From Capsicum annuum (lineage: Eukaryota > Streptophyta > Magnoliopsida > Solanales > Solanaceae), in the NCBI RefSeq assembly GCF_002878395.1, contig NC_061119.1, positions 47,448,284 to 47,512,283 on the forward strand: a DNA stretch of 64,000 bases, given 5' to 3'. The notes beneath the pieces are model-generated. The model saw only the letters and a program-made list of their open reading frames with translations, had not been told where the DNA came from and searched no databases. The first letter of the stretch is position 1. Every line of letters starts with the position of its first letter. A program made the position numbers and the translations under genes. Shown here one piece after another: positions 47,236-59,405 of the stretch.

Positions 47236-49324
47236 ATTTATTATCTTTCTGACCTTAGAATGTTGATTCTTAAACTAATTCATGATCAGGGTTATCTATA
47301 GGTTATCTGGGGTGAGTTTTGGAATTTTTGGCTGTCGTTTAAGTCACATTTGGATGACTAAAACATCAAGACAATGCGATCTCGATGCATCGCGTTGACT
47401 ATTACATCGACAATATTGATGCGATGCATTAGTAATTGCGTCGACACCATCGACGCAGGCCGTCAGTTATCATATCGCTGGGAACAGATTACGTATTAAT
47501 TTATGGGTTTGTGGGCATAATTAAGTCATTTTTCTCCCACATTAGACCCCCATAACATGAAATTTAGCCCCTTAATAGGCAAAATACATTCATTCTTCTT
47601 AAAACCCTTTCAAGAAATAAACCCTAGTTTATCAAGCTCAAGATAAAGTTTCTAGAAATCCCCAACAATCTTTACAAATTATGTTACTCAGGTATGTTAG
47701 GTGTTTATCCTTGGGTTTCTTTCAACCCTTGAAGTTGAAGAACCCTTTTTCAAAACTTAAATTATGATTCACATGTTATGGATTGAATTATGCTCATGTT
47801 TGTGTTGTTGTATGGGTTTCAAGTTAAGATCTTTTATGAGTAACATGAAATTAAGTTAGCATGTGTGTTGAATTATGAATTTTTCATGTCAAAACCCTTG
47901 AATTTGCTAGTTGCATGTTGTAGTTATGATGCCCTATGTGCTTAGTTTCCATGTATAGCAATCATGCTCGCTAGGTGTTTGATAAAATGTTCATATGAGT
48001 AAATTATGCATTATAACCAATTGTTATGTTGCTAAAGTTGTGATATTAGTTTATCAATTGTGCTATTGAGCCTTGGGGTATTTATTATCCAAAATCTAGT
48101 TGTTTACTTAGTTGCAGTAGTTATAGCATAGTCCCAGTAAGGGTCAAGAGCAGTAGTACTCAGTCAGTTAACAGAACTCAGTGAACTCAGTCCAGTTTAG
48201 TTGGCAACTCAATCAGGGTTAGTTCGGTAGAGATTATTACAACTTTGGGATCAGTGTCTTTTAGTTGGGAGTACGATTCAGCACCGAGCAAACCTAGGGA
48301 TTGGGGAATTCCTGCCAGTTAGGGTTTGATCTTTAGTAGCAATCCCTGAGTTACAGAACTACGTAGCCAGTGTAGGGTAAGTCATCCTACGCTAGGCTAG
48401 GGTTGATGTAATCATATATATATGTATACTTCATGAGTTTTCCTGCCAGATTAGGGTTGATACAGTTATTAGTATCCTGTGGAAAGGTGCTAAAACCCTT
48501 CAAACTAGGGTAACAGGTTGGACCTCAAATCAGTTTATATCGGGGTATGTCCGTTAAATGATCACTCCCACAGTTATAGTTTCATTCTAAGTATTCAGTA
48601 AAGAACTCAGTCAGTTCTACATAACCATGGATATCAGTTATCAGTCACTCAGCCATCAGAATTTTGTACTCAGCTTCAGTATAATCTCTGATACATGATG
48701 TATACCAATATGCGTAGTATTGCATGTTCAGTATGTTCAGTAGTTACATATTTTGCTAGTACTCTTATCCAGTTACTTTATGATGTTCATTCAGTCAGTT
48801 ATCATCTCATGCATATGAACCCATGTAAATCAGTCTTACCTCACTTAGCATACCAGTATATTCCAGGTACTGACACATACTCTCATTTGCGCTATGATGT
48901 CTCACATCATAGGTTTGGAGGCTTAGGTTCCTGATGTTACTTAGCAGCTCAGGCTATCAGTAGTAGTTATAGTGGTGAGTTCTCATATTTCGAGAATAGA
49001 GTTTATCTATTTCAGTTTTTCATTAGTTCAGTAGTTATTTCAGTTGTAGTTAGTTGGGAGTTTGTCCCATCAACTCTATATTCAGACAGTTAGAGGCTTT
49101 TAGACTATTATAGTCAGTTATTTAGTTTTTAGATGTTATTATCAATTTTACTAAGTTATTATCTCAGTATTTTGAGAACATTATGGCATTTTTAGATTTC
49201 TTCCGCATATATATTCTAGTATTATATTCAGTGCTCATAGAAGATACCAGTCATGCGTTAGCTTGTGGTCCTTCGGGACTATATGCATCGTGTGACACCT
49301 AGGTTGAAGTCTCGAGGCATTACA

Positions 49325-49895
49325 CATATGCTCGTCTTCACTTTAAATCCTCAAAATGCCATCATACTCTAAAACTATAATCTACTATTTAATACGAGTC
49401 TAATAATACCATATTGCACTATTGTTCTCCTGGTCCAGAAACAATGCCAAGACCATAAATGGGTCCCACATATGGAAACTATATTTTTGAGGACAACCCA
49501 ATGTTCACATGTGAACAAGGAATAATAACCTTCAAAGAATCGGTCAAAACTAAGCATATTTTGTGATAAAATCAATACCTAGGCTAAATTGGGGTTTTGG
49601 GTCCAGAAGAAGAAATTCAAGCATTAATTCAAGAAATTCTTACCTTAATCTTTAAGATAATTTCAATACAAGATGATAATTAAGATCCAAAGTCACCCCC
49701 CATGACCAATTTTGAGTTATTGAAAATATACTACGAACAAACTCAGGCTCTTAGAACGATATGAATGGAAAAAAAAAGAAGGACTCTTAAGAATGTCACT
49801 TGGACTCTCGAAGATAGGAAATGGATGCCAATGTTCTGATCTGAAGGACTTTATTAGACATTTCCTTTTTCTACCAATAATACCCGTGAAATGTA
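49325..49895 (-). repeat. LTR2-like host sequence right of Tk-C
   Basis: Matches 4790-5100 in the same orientation (GGGTCCCA, TTTTTGAG, ACCAACCCATTGTTC/ACAACCCAATGTTC, and AATTCTTACCTTA against AATCTTACCTTAG). From about 49700 the match fades and the text leads to the PBS of the next LTR, so an LTR fragment and a leader fragment seem to be joined here. No gene; the minus ORF 49375-49575 is not recognised. Confidence 0.5.
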
Positions 49896-49908
49896 GGCTC
49901 TGATACTA
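49896..49908 (-). other. Primer binding site, LTR2 element
   Basis: Reverse complement TAGTATCAGAGCC, one base from consensus, 4 bases from the LTR end at 49913. Confidence 0.82.
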
Positions 49909-49912
49909 ATTT

Positions 49913-52900
49913 TGTCATGACTCAATTTTCTAGTCATGTTGGCACCTACCATAACTCACCAGTAGGTAAGCCGACACAGCAACCTGGAGCTAATGCAATG
50001 GGTTACCTTGGTGGAAACATCCAACATGGAAACTATATTGGAACATAATACAAAAATAATATTCCACAAAATAAAAAACTGACATTTGAACAAGAGCAAA
50101 TACAAAAGATAGAATAAGGATAGAGGGAAAAAAAGGGCAACTCAAACTCCAAGAGCACTCCCTATCTCCTGTTGATCAACACAGCACGATCTCGACTCAA
50201 CGGCAGCAACTAGAACTCGAGTCTGCACCAAAAAGGTATAGAACTGTAGTATGAGTTCCAAAACACAGGTACTCAGAAGGCATCATCGGCCGACTGAGCT
50301 AAATTATAATATAAGGGCTATATAAAGTAAGACCATAACTTAAAGTTAAGGTATAGGACCAAACCCGAATCTTCTTTGATATCACGATATAAAAAAACTA
50401 ATCTACTAGGGAAATAGCATAACGTATCATATCAACATATACTATAATTGTCATACAAATGAGTAATCATTTTGAAAGTGTAAAGACACATATATACAAT
50501 AACAAATATGTATTTACCATAATCAACATCAACAATCATTAGAATATAAAGTACAAGAACTTACTAGGAAGTCCCATACCACCGGGAAGTACATGCAAAA
50601 GAACACCACAAAGAACTTGTCACAGCGTCCCTTATCACCGGAGAGTACACCAAAAGGTCAATCCATCAATACATCAAAGCACAACTACACAAGAAACTCA
50701 CCAAAGCCACGGGTTGGACATTCTTTCCATGGCCTCTTACCGAGGTCTAAAATCATTATCAATACTGTAATTTAGCTTAACGAAACCGATATCACCAAAG
50801 CATAGTTATATAGTTACTTATTCTCTATCTCATTGATGAGCCCCAAGTCTAGTCTATGTTATATAATCTCCATATCCATGAAATACTAGTTTACAAGTCT
50901 TATAGTTTACTAGTCATCAAATAAGGAAAAGCTACAGGTTACCAAAACTATCATTTATTCATCTATCTCAAGGATATTTTCTAGTTAGTATCCTCATTAT
51001 ATAAGTCGTCAATTAAGCCACCACAGCCTCACATGATAGATGTCAACTTAGCTATTCATCATAAAATATAAAGTTCAATATCATTAGGCATGTTACAACC
51101 GTAAGGAGTAGTTTCTATATTTTAACCAAGTAAGGTCCACCAACTAATGTACTAGGCTTCTAACCCACAAGTCATAGTCATTTATTAAAGACAACTATTT
51201 ATCACATAAGACACTTTATTAGGCAAAATTCCATAACATCACCATTTATCCAAGTCAAGTAGATGTAATAGGTGAGCCCTTGGTTCTTCAAAAGATTACA
51301 CATATCAATTAGTCATAACCCAAAACTCAACATAATCCACTTTTAGTTACTAATTTTAATTAATACAGGTCACACCTCCTAACTAGCGATTAATGACAAA
51401 GAATGATTAATAATTTACCAAGAAAGACATCATTTCCCAAGTACACAAATAGGTTTAGCCACATATGGCATAACCTCACATATGTCCATATATTCATATA
51501 TACTCACCACATACGGTATTATCATAACATTTTTACCTCTTCCCAATTAACTGGCCATTATCACAACATCAATATATCCTTTGGATTCCCCGGCATCATC
51601 ATAACATCATTATATCCTCTGGAATCACTGGGTATCATCATAATATCATTAACTGTTTTGGATTCACCAGGCATCGTCTTAACATTATTATACCCTCCAG
51701 ATTCACTAGGTATTATAATAACATCATACCTCTGCCAAATTAATCGGGCATCATCATAATATCAACATATCCTACGGATTCATCAGGCATCATCATAATA
51801 TCATTCTCTCTTTCGGATTAACCGAGCATCATCATAACATCAATATGTCCTCCGGATTCACCGATCATCATCATGACATTATTATATCCTCTGTATTGAT
51901 CAGGTATCATCATAATATCATTACCTCTTCCGAATTAATCGGGCATCATCATAATATCAATATATTCTTCAGATTCACGGGAATCATCATAACATCATTA
52001 TATCCTCTGGATTCACTGGGTATCATCATAATATCATTACCTTTTCTGGATTAACTGGGAATCATCATAATATCAATATATCCTCCAAATTCACTAGGAG
52101 TGATCATATGATTAGCACATCTCCCAAGACAACCAATATTCACATATATATGTAGTCGAATCATTGAACATGTACAAGCCACAATAATAGAGTATAAGTA
52201 ATGCAAGGTAACACATATCATCATACTTTACCATTAGTCATCACTACATTATATAAGTAGATGCATGAGAATGAATATCTAAATGATATACTTAATTACC
52301 ACTTTTTCAAGGTTATCATGTTTATTAGGAAGTCAAGTGCATGTTTGCTAGTCACCTCTTTTATTCCCATATTTCACAATACTAACCAAAAAATAGAAAT
52401 TGTTCACATAAGCATTAGCTTAATCATTCGACTTGGTTCATGGGATGAGTGGTAACATAATTGCAGATTCACTTGGTGAACTAATCAATAATTCAAGAGA
52501 TAGCATAACCATAAGTGCAATTCACAAGACCTTCCAAGGCTATCCATATCATGATAAAAAGATAATCAATCAAGTATACATATTATCCAACCATCGACCA
52601 CATATATACAACGACAACAAGGTTTAACCATTATGATCTCAATAATGTGATTCAGATATTCGTCAAATATCAAGGTCACTAAGGAATTTCATCATTCAAT
52701 ATTAAGGTTGGTTAAGTACCACACCTAAATCCCAATAATGCTGAAGCTCACTTCTACAAGGCTAACTTCTACCCGAATTTATGCTAGGTTATCTAAATCA
52801 CACCATAAGGGATTATCAATTATTACTAGGCCTACAAGGAAAAGTCCTCTTCAAGTATTATATATAAGTTATCCCAACACTAAAGCTATTACATTAATAG

Positions 52901-53121
52901 TCATATCTAGGTCAACATACTCTTAAGGTTAGACAACAACATCATTCACAACTATTAGAGAAACTAGAGTATCTCATACAATTCATGAGACAATATATAG
53001 AACTACCTAAGGTTTTAAGCTAAAGGTCCAACATCACATTTTACAAGTTTAATATCCTAAAATATTCAAATAATCCCAAGTATCACTAATCATCCATTTA
53101 TCATCTAAACCCCACCCAATC
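49913..53121 (-). repeat. LTR2 5' LTR (minus), 3.2 kb up to the Tk-G insertion
   Basis: Starts TGTCATGACTCAATTTTC on plus next to the PBS. Contains the 39-bp array (51505-52100). The end part (52905-53121) matches 4441-4680; there the LTR continues for another kilobase to 5732, which suggests a complete LTR2 LTR of more than 4 kb. Tk-G is inserted after CACCCAATC. The plus ORFs at 51403-52054 are a by-product of the 39-bp period; those at 52261-52926 are chance openings. Confidence 0.75.
51505..52100. repeat. 39-bp tandem array with alternating unit types
   Basis: About 15 units of the form GCATCATCATAATATCAATA plus TATCCTCCGGATTCACCGG. Three unit types alternate (endings TATCCTCTGGATTCACTGG, ACCTCTTCCGAATTAATCGG, TATCCTCCGGATTCACCGG), giving a partial 117-bp higher-order pattern. 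A shorter version of the same array is at 60945-61132. Confidence 0.92.
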
Positions 53122-55346
53122 TTTAACACCCTGTATTTTCGAGCTAGAAATAGACCCATTGTTCGTATATTTATAAGCTTATATACAAATGATTTCCAAG
53201 TGTTAATAAGTTTCATGATATTTATCCTTATGTTTGAAGTGATTTTGAGGTAAACAAATTTTCATAGGAATCACTTAGAGAAAAGTTGAGCTAAGAGCCT
53301 TTGATTCGGCTAAATCTTTGTATTCGATTCTGCAAGGGTCTACTTTGAACATGTGTAAATTTTCATACACGTAGAATTTGGAAGATCAAAACCCACCAAG
53401 TTGTAGGTAATTTAGTTAGCTTTCCAACTATACCAATCTCACCTTAATCAGATACCTAATTAAAAAGTTATTATTATTTTTGTGAGGGGGAGTAATCCAA
53501 TGCGATTAAGACGCGATGCGCCGGTCTCTTGACGTGACCTAATGCTTTTTCACATGCAATTTCACCTTCTTAAAGATCTAGGGGCACTTTGGTCATATTC
53601 CCTCACCCAAATATGTCCATAACATAACATTTCAGCCCCCAAGGAACATTAGTTTCCTCTTTATTCAATTTCTCTCAAGGAAAATCCTAACCACCTCCCA
53701 AGAACAAGATTCAACTCTTCTTCCCCAAAGATCACGAATCCAACCTCTAAGTTCAAGATTTCAAGAAAAGAGTCAACATTAGGGTTCGATATTCAAACTA
53801 CACAACATTAGGCATGTGGGACTATCTTAAAACTTCATGGGGATAATTTTTATGGTTTAATCAAGTTTATGGATTTATGATCATTTTAAAAAGGATATTT
53901 TTGATTTTGTTCAAAAAGCATGACGTGAAATCATTTTGATGAAAGTATATAAATTGTATCGAACTCTTCTTTCGTGGAATTGAATTAAAGCTCCTTATAC
54001 ATGTATGTTTTCAATTTTGAAAAGTTTAATTGAGAGCATGGATGAATAAAATCCCTCTCTTGTTATGATACCTCTTGATTTCACATATTATGGGTTGTTC
54101 AATTGCATGTTTTGAAGCATGAAATGAATGTTTTACTATTTTTATGGACTTAACTTTGGTTATGAATTAAAGAGAGGGTATTTTCTTATTTATAAATGTT
54201 CAATGTAATATTAAAAAAAATTATGTGTGTTTTATGTAAGCATTGTCCATCACATAATAAACTATTGAAAAGAGAGTGTGTTTGCGTAAGTTTGCACTTG
54301 CTTTGAAAATAAAAACTCATGTGATTTGATAAAAACTTTGGGTGGTCATATGTATATTTTTGAATGAGAAGGGTAGATAAGATGTGGTATGATATAAATA
54401 ACTTACAAGTTTGGGTATGACGGTATCTAGAGATGATATGTCGTTGACAGAATAAGTACGGAATGTTTTAAAAGCATGAAGTATGTTCTTAAACAACTAA
54501 AATTAGGCTTAAAGGGAGCTAGTTGGTTACCCAAAGAAGGATTGAGTTCAGATATCTCTTAGGCTAAAACTGTGTTTTGCTGATATGGGTTAATCATGTC
54601 CTACATTAAGGATTGTACACTGATGATGGCATTATGGCATATTACAAATGGTAGACCCCAATCATTGCAGAAAACTCAAATTGGGGAGTGTTGCCGCTAA
54701 GTTAAGTACGGAGTCCATATAGCATGTGGATAAGTATGTTTGTAGGGTATACCATCTAGCTCAAAAGAAAAATAAAGAGTGAGTCATGGTTTCAAAGAAG
54801 TGTTTTGAAGTTCATTAAGTATGCCTATATGTTTTCATTTACTTATGCTAAATGTCTTATGAAATGCTCTCACCTATATTGTTATAATATTATGCTATTT
54901 TGTATTGTTTCACATGCCAGTACATTTGTATTGACCCTCTATATTTAAGGTTCTGAGGAAAAGTTCTGGGGTCCCGCTAAGCAGTAGATTCATATATAAG
55001 CAGTAGCAGTCAATGAGCCTTCCTTGTTATGAAAGGCAATATTTATGTGATATTTTAGTTATTTTTAGTGCATGGATCGACTGGGGGATCTTAGTTTTTA
55101 CACTGAAGTCGTTTTCATGTTGTTAGAGATTTCACAAACTAGTGTCACGTGCTTTTGAATATTAATGAACTTATATTCGTATTACTCAATTGAAGTAAAA
55201 GAGAATGACTATGTTTCTGTTTTGCTATGTTTTTCATATTTTCTTACAGTATATGAATTATTTAAATGATTTCCAGTTAGAGAAGGGCACTCGGTCCTCC
55301 ATAGTTTGGGATGCCCTCATGGCTAGGGCCTTGGTGTGGGTCTTGA
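53122..55346 (+). repeat. Tk-G LTR (copy 1)
   Basis: Starts TTTAACACCCTGTATTTTCG (TGTAACGCCCCACATTTTCG in the inverted copy ending at 60319) and ends near GGTCTTGAAAA before a PBS, about 2.2 kb. CG-rich block ACGCGATGCGCCGG at 53512-53525. Inserted in LTR2 in opposite orientation. Confidence 0.78.
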
Positions 55347-55352
55347 AAAACA

Positions 55353-55364
55353 TGATATCAGAGC
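55353..55364 (+). other. Primer binding site, Tk-G copy 1
   Basis: TGATATCAGAGC, one base from consensus. Confidence 0.8.
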
Positions 55365-55419
55365 ACGGTTTATGGTCCTAGGGTGTCTATGAAATTACAT
55401 CGGGTAGAGTCCTATTTAT

Positions 55420-55443
55420 GGGTGTGTAGCGCGCCACACTTAT
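55420..55443 (+). other. Leader hairpin, Tk-G copy 1
   Basis: GGTGTGTAGCGCGCCACACT: GTGTG..CACAC stem; the loop contains the self-complementary GCGCGC. Best-preserved example in the window. Confidence 0.6.
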
Positions 55444-57290
55444 AAAGAGTAAGCTATAGGCGTTTAGGAATTTTTCACTTATCTTTATGTTCTAGATCAT
55501 GCCATTTTGTTGCCCATTTAGATATTATCCAGATTCCTTATTTACTCTGATTGTATTAACTATGTCCCATTGTTGAGTCGATTCAAGAGAAAAATCTCTA
55601 GTCTAAATTATGTGGTCCCTTTTAATTTAGTCATAGAGGATTATGAAATTGCACAAGGACTTGAGAGGAGTCCATAAGTGCTTTAAACTTTATTGATTTG
55701 AGATTAAACCCCTATCTTCATCAATTGTGTGTTTGAGCTTGAGGTATGAAGTGTATTCGGTTCCTTTTAAAATTCTTATTATAGATATCATGCTTAAGGT
55801 TAGTGATATATGTCAGAATGTTGGAATAATATTTCCACCCAAGTAGTAGTATGTTATAAGGTGTCATACCCTATTGGTAGTAAGATGATCCCAAAGTGAG
55901 TGATATGACATCACAAGCTTAGAAGTTAAAATGAGAGTGACTTTTTCGTAAAGAAGTTAGTTTAGTTGAATAACCATTGATTGAGAGATGGGTTGCCATT
56001 TTATAATGATAGTTTAATGTGGCAGCAATATTTTTAGATTGTATGGTAGTCTGTGGTGGAACTGTTTGGCTATGATTATTATCTATCAAATTAGGAAAGG
56101 AGCCTAAAATGGATAGTGATAATGGTTATAGAAATCCCTTATAGGCAGTGAATGGAAATAGATAGATTAGCCAATAAGTTATAAGTATAGACTCATTATT
56201 GTAAAAGAACTTTTGAAGGTAGTTGTGATTTGTGCATGGTGATGTGTACATGAGTAAGTAACTATGATGTGAGATAGTGGAATATGTTGATAAGATCGTA
56301 ATGGGTTATAATATAAGATTAAGATCGACTATCCCAATTATGTGACTTTACCCTCTTGATTGTCTTTTCTCTAGTTGTTGTAAATTAGTACTACATGTGA
56401 GAAGGTATGTAATAGATTTTGAGGTGTAGTAGTAACGTCGTGTAATGTATGAACATATGGTCCATAGTTAAGTGAAATATGAGACTTAGGTTGATACTTC
56501 TAGTCGATTTATTAGTCTAGTATATGGCATGCACCATATGCTTGGTGTTGTTAGACAGCATGCTTGAACTTTAGATGTGGAGTTTAGTGGTGAGAATAGT
56601 AGTTTGAGATTGATAATTCATGTTTAGTGGGAATGAATTTGTTGGTTTGGTGTAATGTTTGAATTAGCCTAGACTGAAAACATGGGAATAAGAAAGTGGA
56701 TAATCACGATATGTATATAGACATAAGGACTAGTGTTAAAAATGATAAATTATAATTGAGTCATTAAGTGGACAAGGGCGTAAGTATATAAGAATAAGTT
56801 GTCCCCCGATAGCATGTTGTTAGATAATGTTTTATGTATATGAATGTTATATACACCCAATCTATGTCCGCAAGTTTTTTAGTATGTAAAAGTCTAGGAA
56901 GTTGTTATATGGTGTTATGTAGAGTGGAATCGAGGAAATATAGGTAGCCAATAGGCATATTTTCTATAGTGTTACAGATTTTGTTAAGTTGTAAGTTATG
57001 TGATTCGAGGTGAAATGTTAAGCATTATAAGTGGCTGAATATGAAGTGTTACGTGTTTACAAGCATGGATGTTTATGCCCATGATAATGTTAGTCTTAAG
57101 TCTATGACTTTGAGGGTTAGAGAAAGCTATGATTAGTGTCCCTGAAGGGGAATGTCCTAGCAAGAAATTAGTGTGTTTTTATTAAAATTATTATGGATAG
57201 TTATGGTTATAGATTTGATAAGGGGATACGTCCATAAGTCTAGGATTGTGACTTGGATTAATTAAGGTATATATTGATTGTTAAAAAAAG
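55444..57290 (+). other. Tk-G internal region, no recognisable gag or pol
   Basis: About 1.85 kb, repeated in copy 2 (63033-64000). A possible short reading frame from 55650 (MKLHKDLRGVHKCFKLY then stop) is longer in copy 2 (63233-63445), with no relation to gag or any domain I know. Some words recur in the Tk-B internal region. The element has no 3' LTR in this window. Confidence 0.6.
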
Positions 57291-58035
57291 GTGAATAGTC
57301 GTGACTTTTTGCATAATACATTCAAACCAGCTGATGCTTCAAATTCCCCATCTGTTGCGACCTATGAATTAGCTGTTAGAAAAAATCAAAAAATTTCCTA
57401 AAACAGTTGGCCGATTTGTTGTAACAGATGGGTTATCTAATGGAAAAGATATACAATATATTGCCACAACTCAATAAAAATGGTTAATATTTTATTTAAG
57501 AAACAATTATTGAAAGGGTGACAAGTCTTTGATTTTTTAATTGAGAAAAAAGTTATTTAAATTAAAAAATTAATTGTTAATAATAGCTGAAAAGTCATGA
57601 CTTGTCAAAATTATAAAAAAAATCACCCTCTTGATTTTATTAAGTCATTTCTTTTCATAGAAAATAATAAGGAAATAAATAATAAACACAATTTATAACC
57701 GTAAAAAATGGTTATTTAATTTGAATTGATGTTAATATTAAATAGGAGATAAATAGTGACTTTTCACCATTTTTGTGTTTACATCTATTTTTTTAATTTA
57801 TATAATTAAAAAGTCACCAAATTTGGATTAATGATATGATGATTATTAAAAAAGATAGATTATATGTTGCAACTGATAGATTATCTAATGCAAAAGGTTA
57901 TTGATTTATTGCAATAGATGGTATATCTGTTGTCATAGATAGGTTATCTGATGCAATAAATATATGATCTGTTGTCACGGCTCAATAAAAACGGTTATTG
58001 GAAATAACTATTAATAATCATAAGCCAAAATGATG
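57291..58035. other. AT-rich unassigned block
   Basis: Clearly more AT-rich than its surroundings. Contains repeated words of the type TCTGTTGYNAC / AGATNGGTTATCTAATGCAA (57345-57465 and 57870-57985) and GTCATGACTTGTC-like short dyads, with AATAAAAACGGTTATT/AATAAAAATGGTTAAT near both ends. This could be a non-autonomous DNA transposon, but I could not establish terminal inverted repeats or a target duplication. No coding sequence. Confidence 0.4.
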
Positions 58036-59044
58036 GAAAATTTCATTCCTATTAAAATATCCTTTAGTTCTAAGAGATTAGTCCATATCTATGTTCGGGA
58101 GATAGTCCATTTGCATGGTGTGCTTAATTCTATTATTTCAGACTAGTGTTTTGTGTTTACTTCTATATTTTATATTGCTTTATAAGAGGAGTTTGGCAAT
58201 CGGTTTGATCTTTATACATCTTTTTATGCGCAGATAGATAGCCAGTCCGACTGGACTAATTAGGTGGTTGAGGATATGTTTGAGCCTATATTATGGATTT
58301 TGGAGGCCATTGGGAGAATCACTTAGCCCTGGCAGAGTTTGCATATAATAATAACTGTCATTCGAGTATTGAGATGGTACCTTTTGAGGCTTTGTATGGT
58401 CGGAGATGTCTTTTTCTGGTTAGATGGTATGAGAGTTCTGAGGTTAGGCCTAGTGGTACTAGTTTTCTTCAGTAGTAATTTGATAGAATCAAGGTGATTC
58501 AGGATAGGTTGAGAGTGGCTTAGAGTAGGCAGAAGTCCTATAAAAATAGTAGGCTTCGTTCCTTGAGATTTGGAGTTTGTGATCGTGCATCCCTCAATGT
58601 ATCACCCATGAAAGGTGTGATAAGGTTCAGGACAAAGGACAAGATCAGTCCTAGATATATTGGACCCTTTGAGATTCTCTATGCCGTTGGTGATTTGTCA
58701 TATAATTTAGCTCTACCTTAAGATTTTGTTATTGTTCATCTTATTTCCCATGTATCTATGTTGCGGTGATACATTGTTTATCCTTCTCATGTGCTTAGAT
58801 GGGACTCAATCTAGTTATAAGATCTTTTGACCAATGTGGAGAAGTCTCTGCACAGTTTTGCTAGTGATGTCACACGGTTGCGCACTAGAGATATTCTTAT
58901 AGTTAATGTTTAGAGGAAGCACCGCCTAGTGTAGGAAGCCACTTAGGAGATCAAGAGCAAGACATGGATCCAGTATCCTCACCTATTTGAGACTACAGGT
59001 ATAACTTAATCCTTAACTTTTAAAGTTCTTTTAGTAGTGGATAA
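58036..59044 (+). pseudogene. Integrase core, C-terminus and chromodomain fragment
   Basis: Tekay-type Pol tail directly before an LTR2 start. Visible: HIYVREIVHLHGVLNSIISD (second catalytic Asp region), an aberrant stretch, QIDSQSDW and VEDMFEPILWILE, then LALAEFAYNNNCHSSIEMVP and FEALYGRRCLFLVRWYESSE (58330-58450), IKVIQDRLRVA, QKSYKNSRLRSLRFGV, VSPMKGVIRFRTKDKISPRY, IGPFEILYAVGDLSYNLALP, then ISHVSMLRYIVYPSHVLRW-like text with a stop inside it, and TRDILIVNV, KHRLV, QYPHLFETTG from the chromodomain. Many stops. RT, RNase H and the zinc domain are absent on the left. Confidence 0.88.
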
Positions 59045-59405
59045 TGTAATGACCCTTTAGGTCATTTTCTATATTTCCACATATTTTTTCCGTTAGAGCT
59101 TTCCTATACCTGCCCAAGTCATTTATGACTTATTGGGACTGATAATTTAGTTACCGGTAGTTCGTTGACTTTTTAGAGCCATTTCCTTATTTTGAACTCT
59201 TTGCTGGTTACAATGGCCACCAGGCAACAACTTCAGCAAAATGATCTCTTATGAAAATTACGAGATCATTTTGATAATAATTGACTTTGGGGGTTAGTAG
59301 TGGAAATTAATGATAATAGATCAAGAAAGATTCCCCAATGTTGTAAATTTCGTAAGTGGGAATCCTTAGCACATGATTTTCTTAAGGAAATTAATAATTG
59401 ACTTT
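59045..59405 (+). repeat. LTR2 start (3' LTR of the fragment above)
   Basis: TGTAATGACCCTTTAGGTC, the plus-strand counterpart of the LTR start at 5732 (TGTAATGACCCTTCAGGG); the two align for about 350 bases (GGTAGTT, CATTTCC, TTTTGA words in order). It stops at about 59405, where an inverted piece of Tk-G LTR begins; about 700 bases of LTR2 expected here are missing. Confidence 0.75.

Larger units (their letters stand above)
20752..49324 (+). mobile_element. Tk-C: non-autonomous Tekay-like element with two nested insertions in its 5' LTR
   Basis: 5' LTR in three pieces (20752-21315, 31361-32172, 42363-43170), PBS at 43175-43187, truncated gag and protease at 43394-44275, long non-coding internal part, polypurine tract at 46893-46900, 3' LTR at 46904-49324. 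When the nested elements are set aside, the 5' LTR pieces align end to end with the 3' LTR. The first bases are mutated (AATAAGACC for TGTAAGACC), and a clean target duplication is not visible. RT, RNase H and integrase are absent. Confidence 0.85.
46904..49324 (+). repeat. Tk-C 3' LTR
   Basis: TGTAAGACCC...CGAGGCATTACA. Uninterrupted except for the SINE, and therefore the reference for the empty sites of Ath-D and Tk-E. CG-rich block at 47370-47480. The ORF 48695-48934 is a chance opening. Confidence 0.9.

Noticed and set aside
51403..52054. Isoleucine-rich frames of 118 and 69 codons
   Set aside because: Same effect from the 39-bp array (CATCATCATAATATC units); repeat translation, not a gene.
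51505..52100. Possible CRISPR array (regular repeats)
   Set aside because: Units are contiguous 39-bp tandem repeats without unique spacers, in plant LTR sequence; no cas genes.
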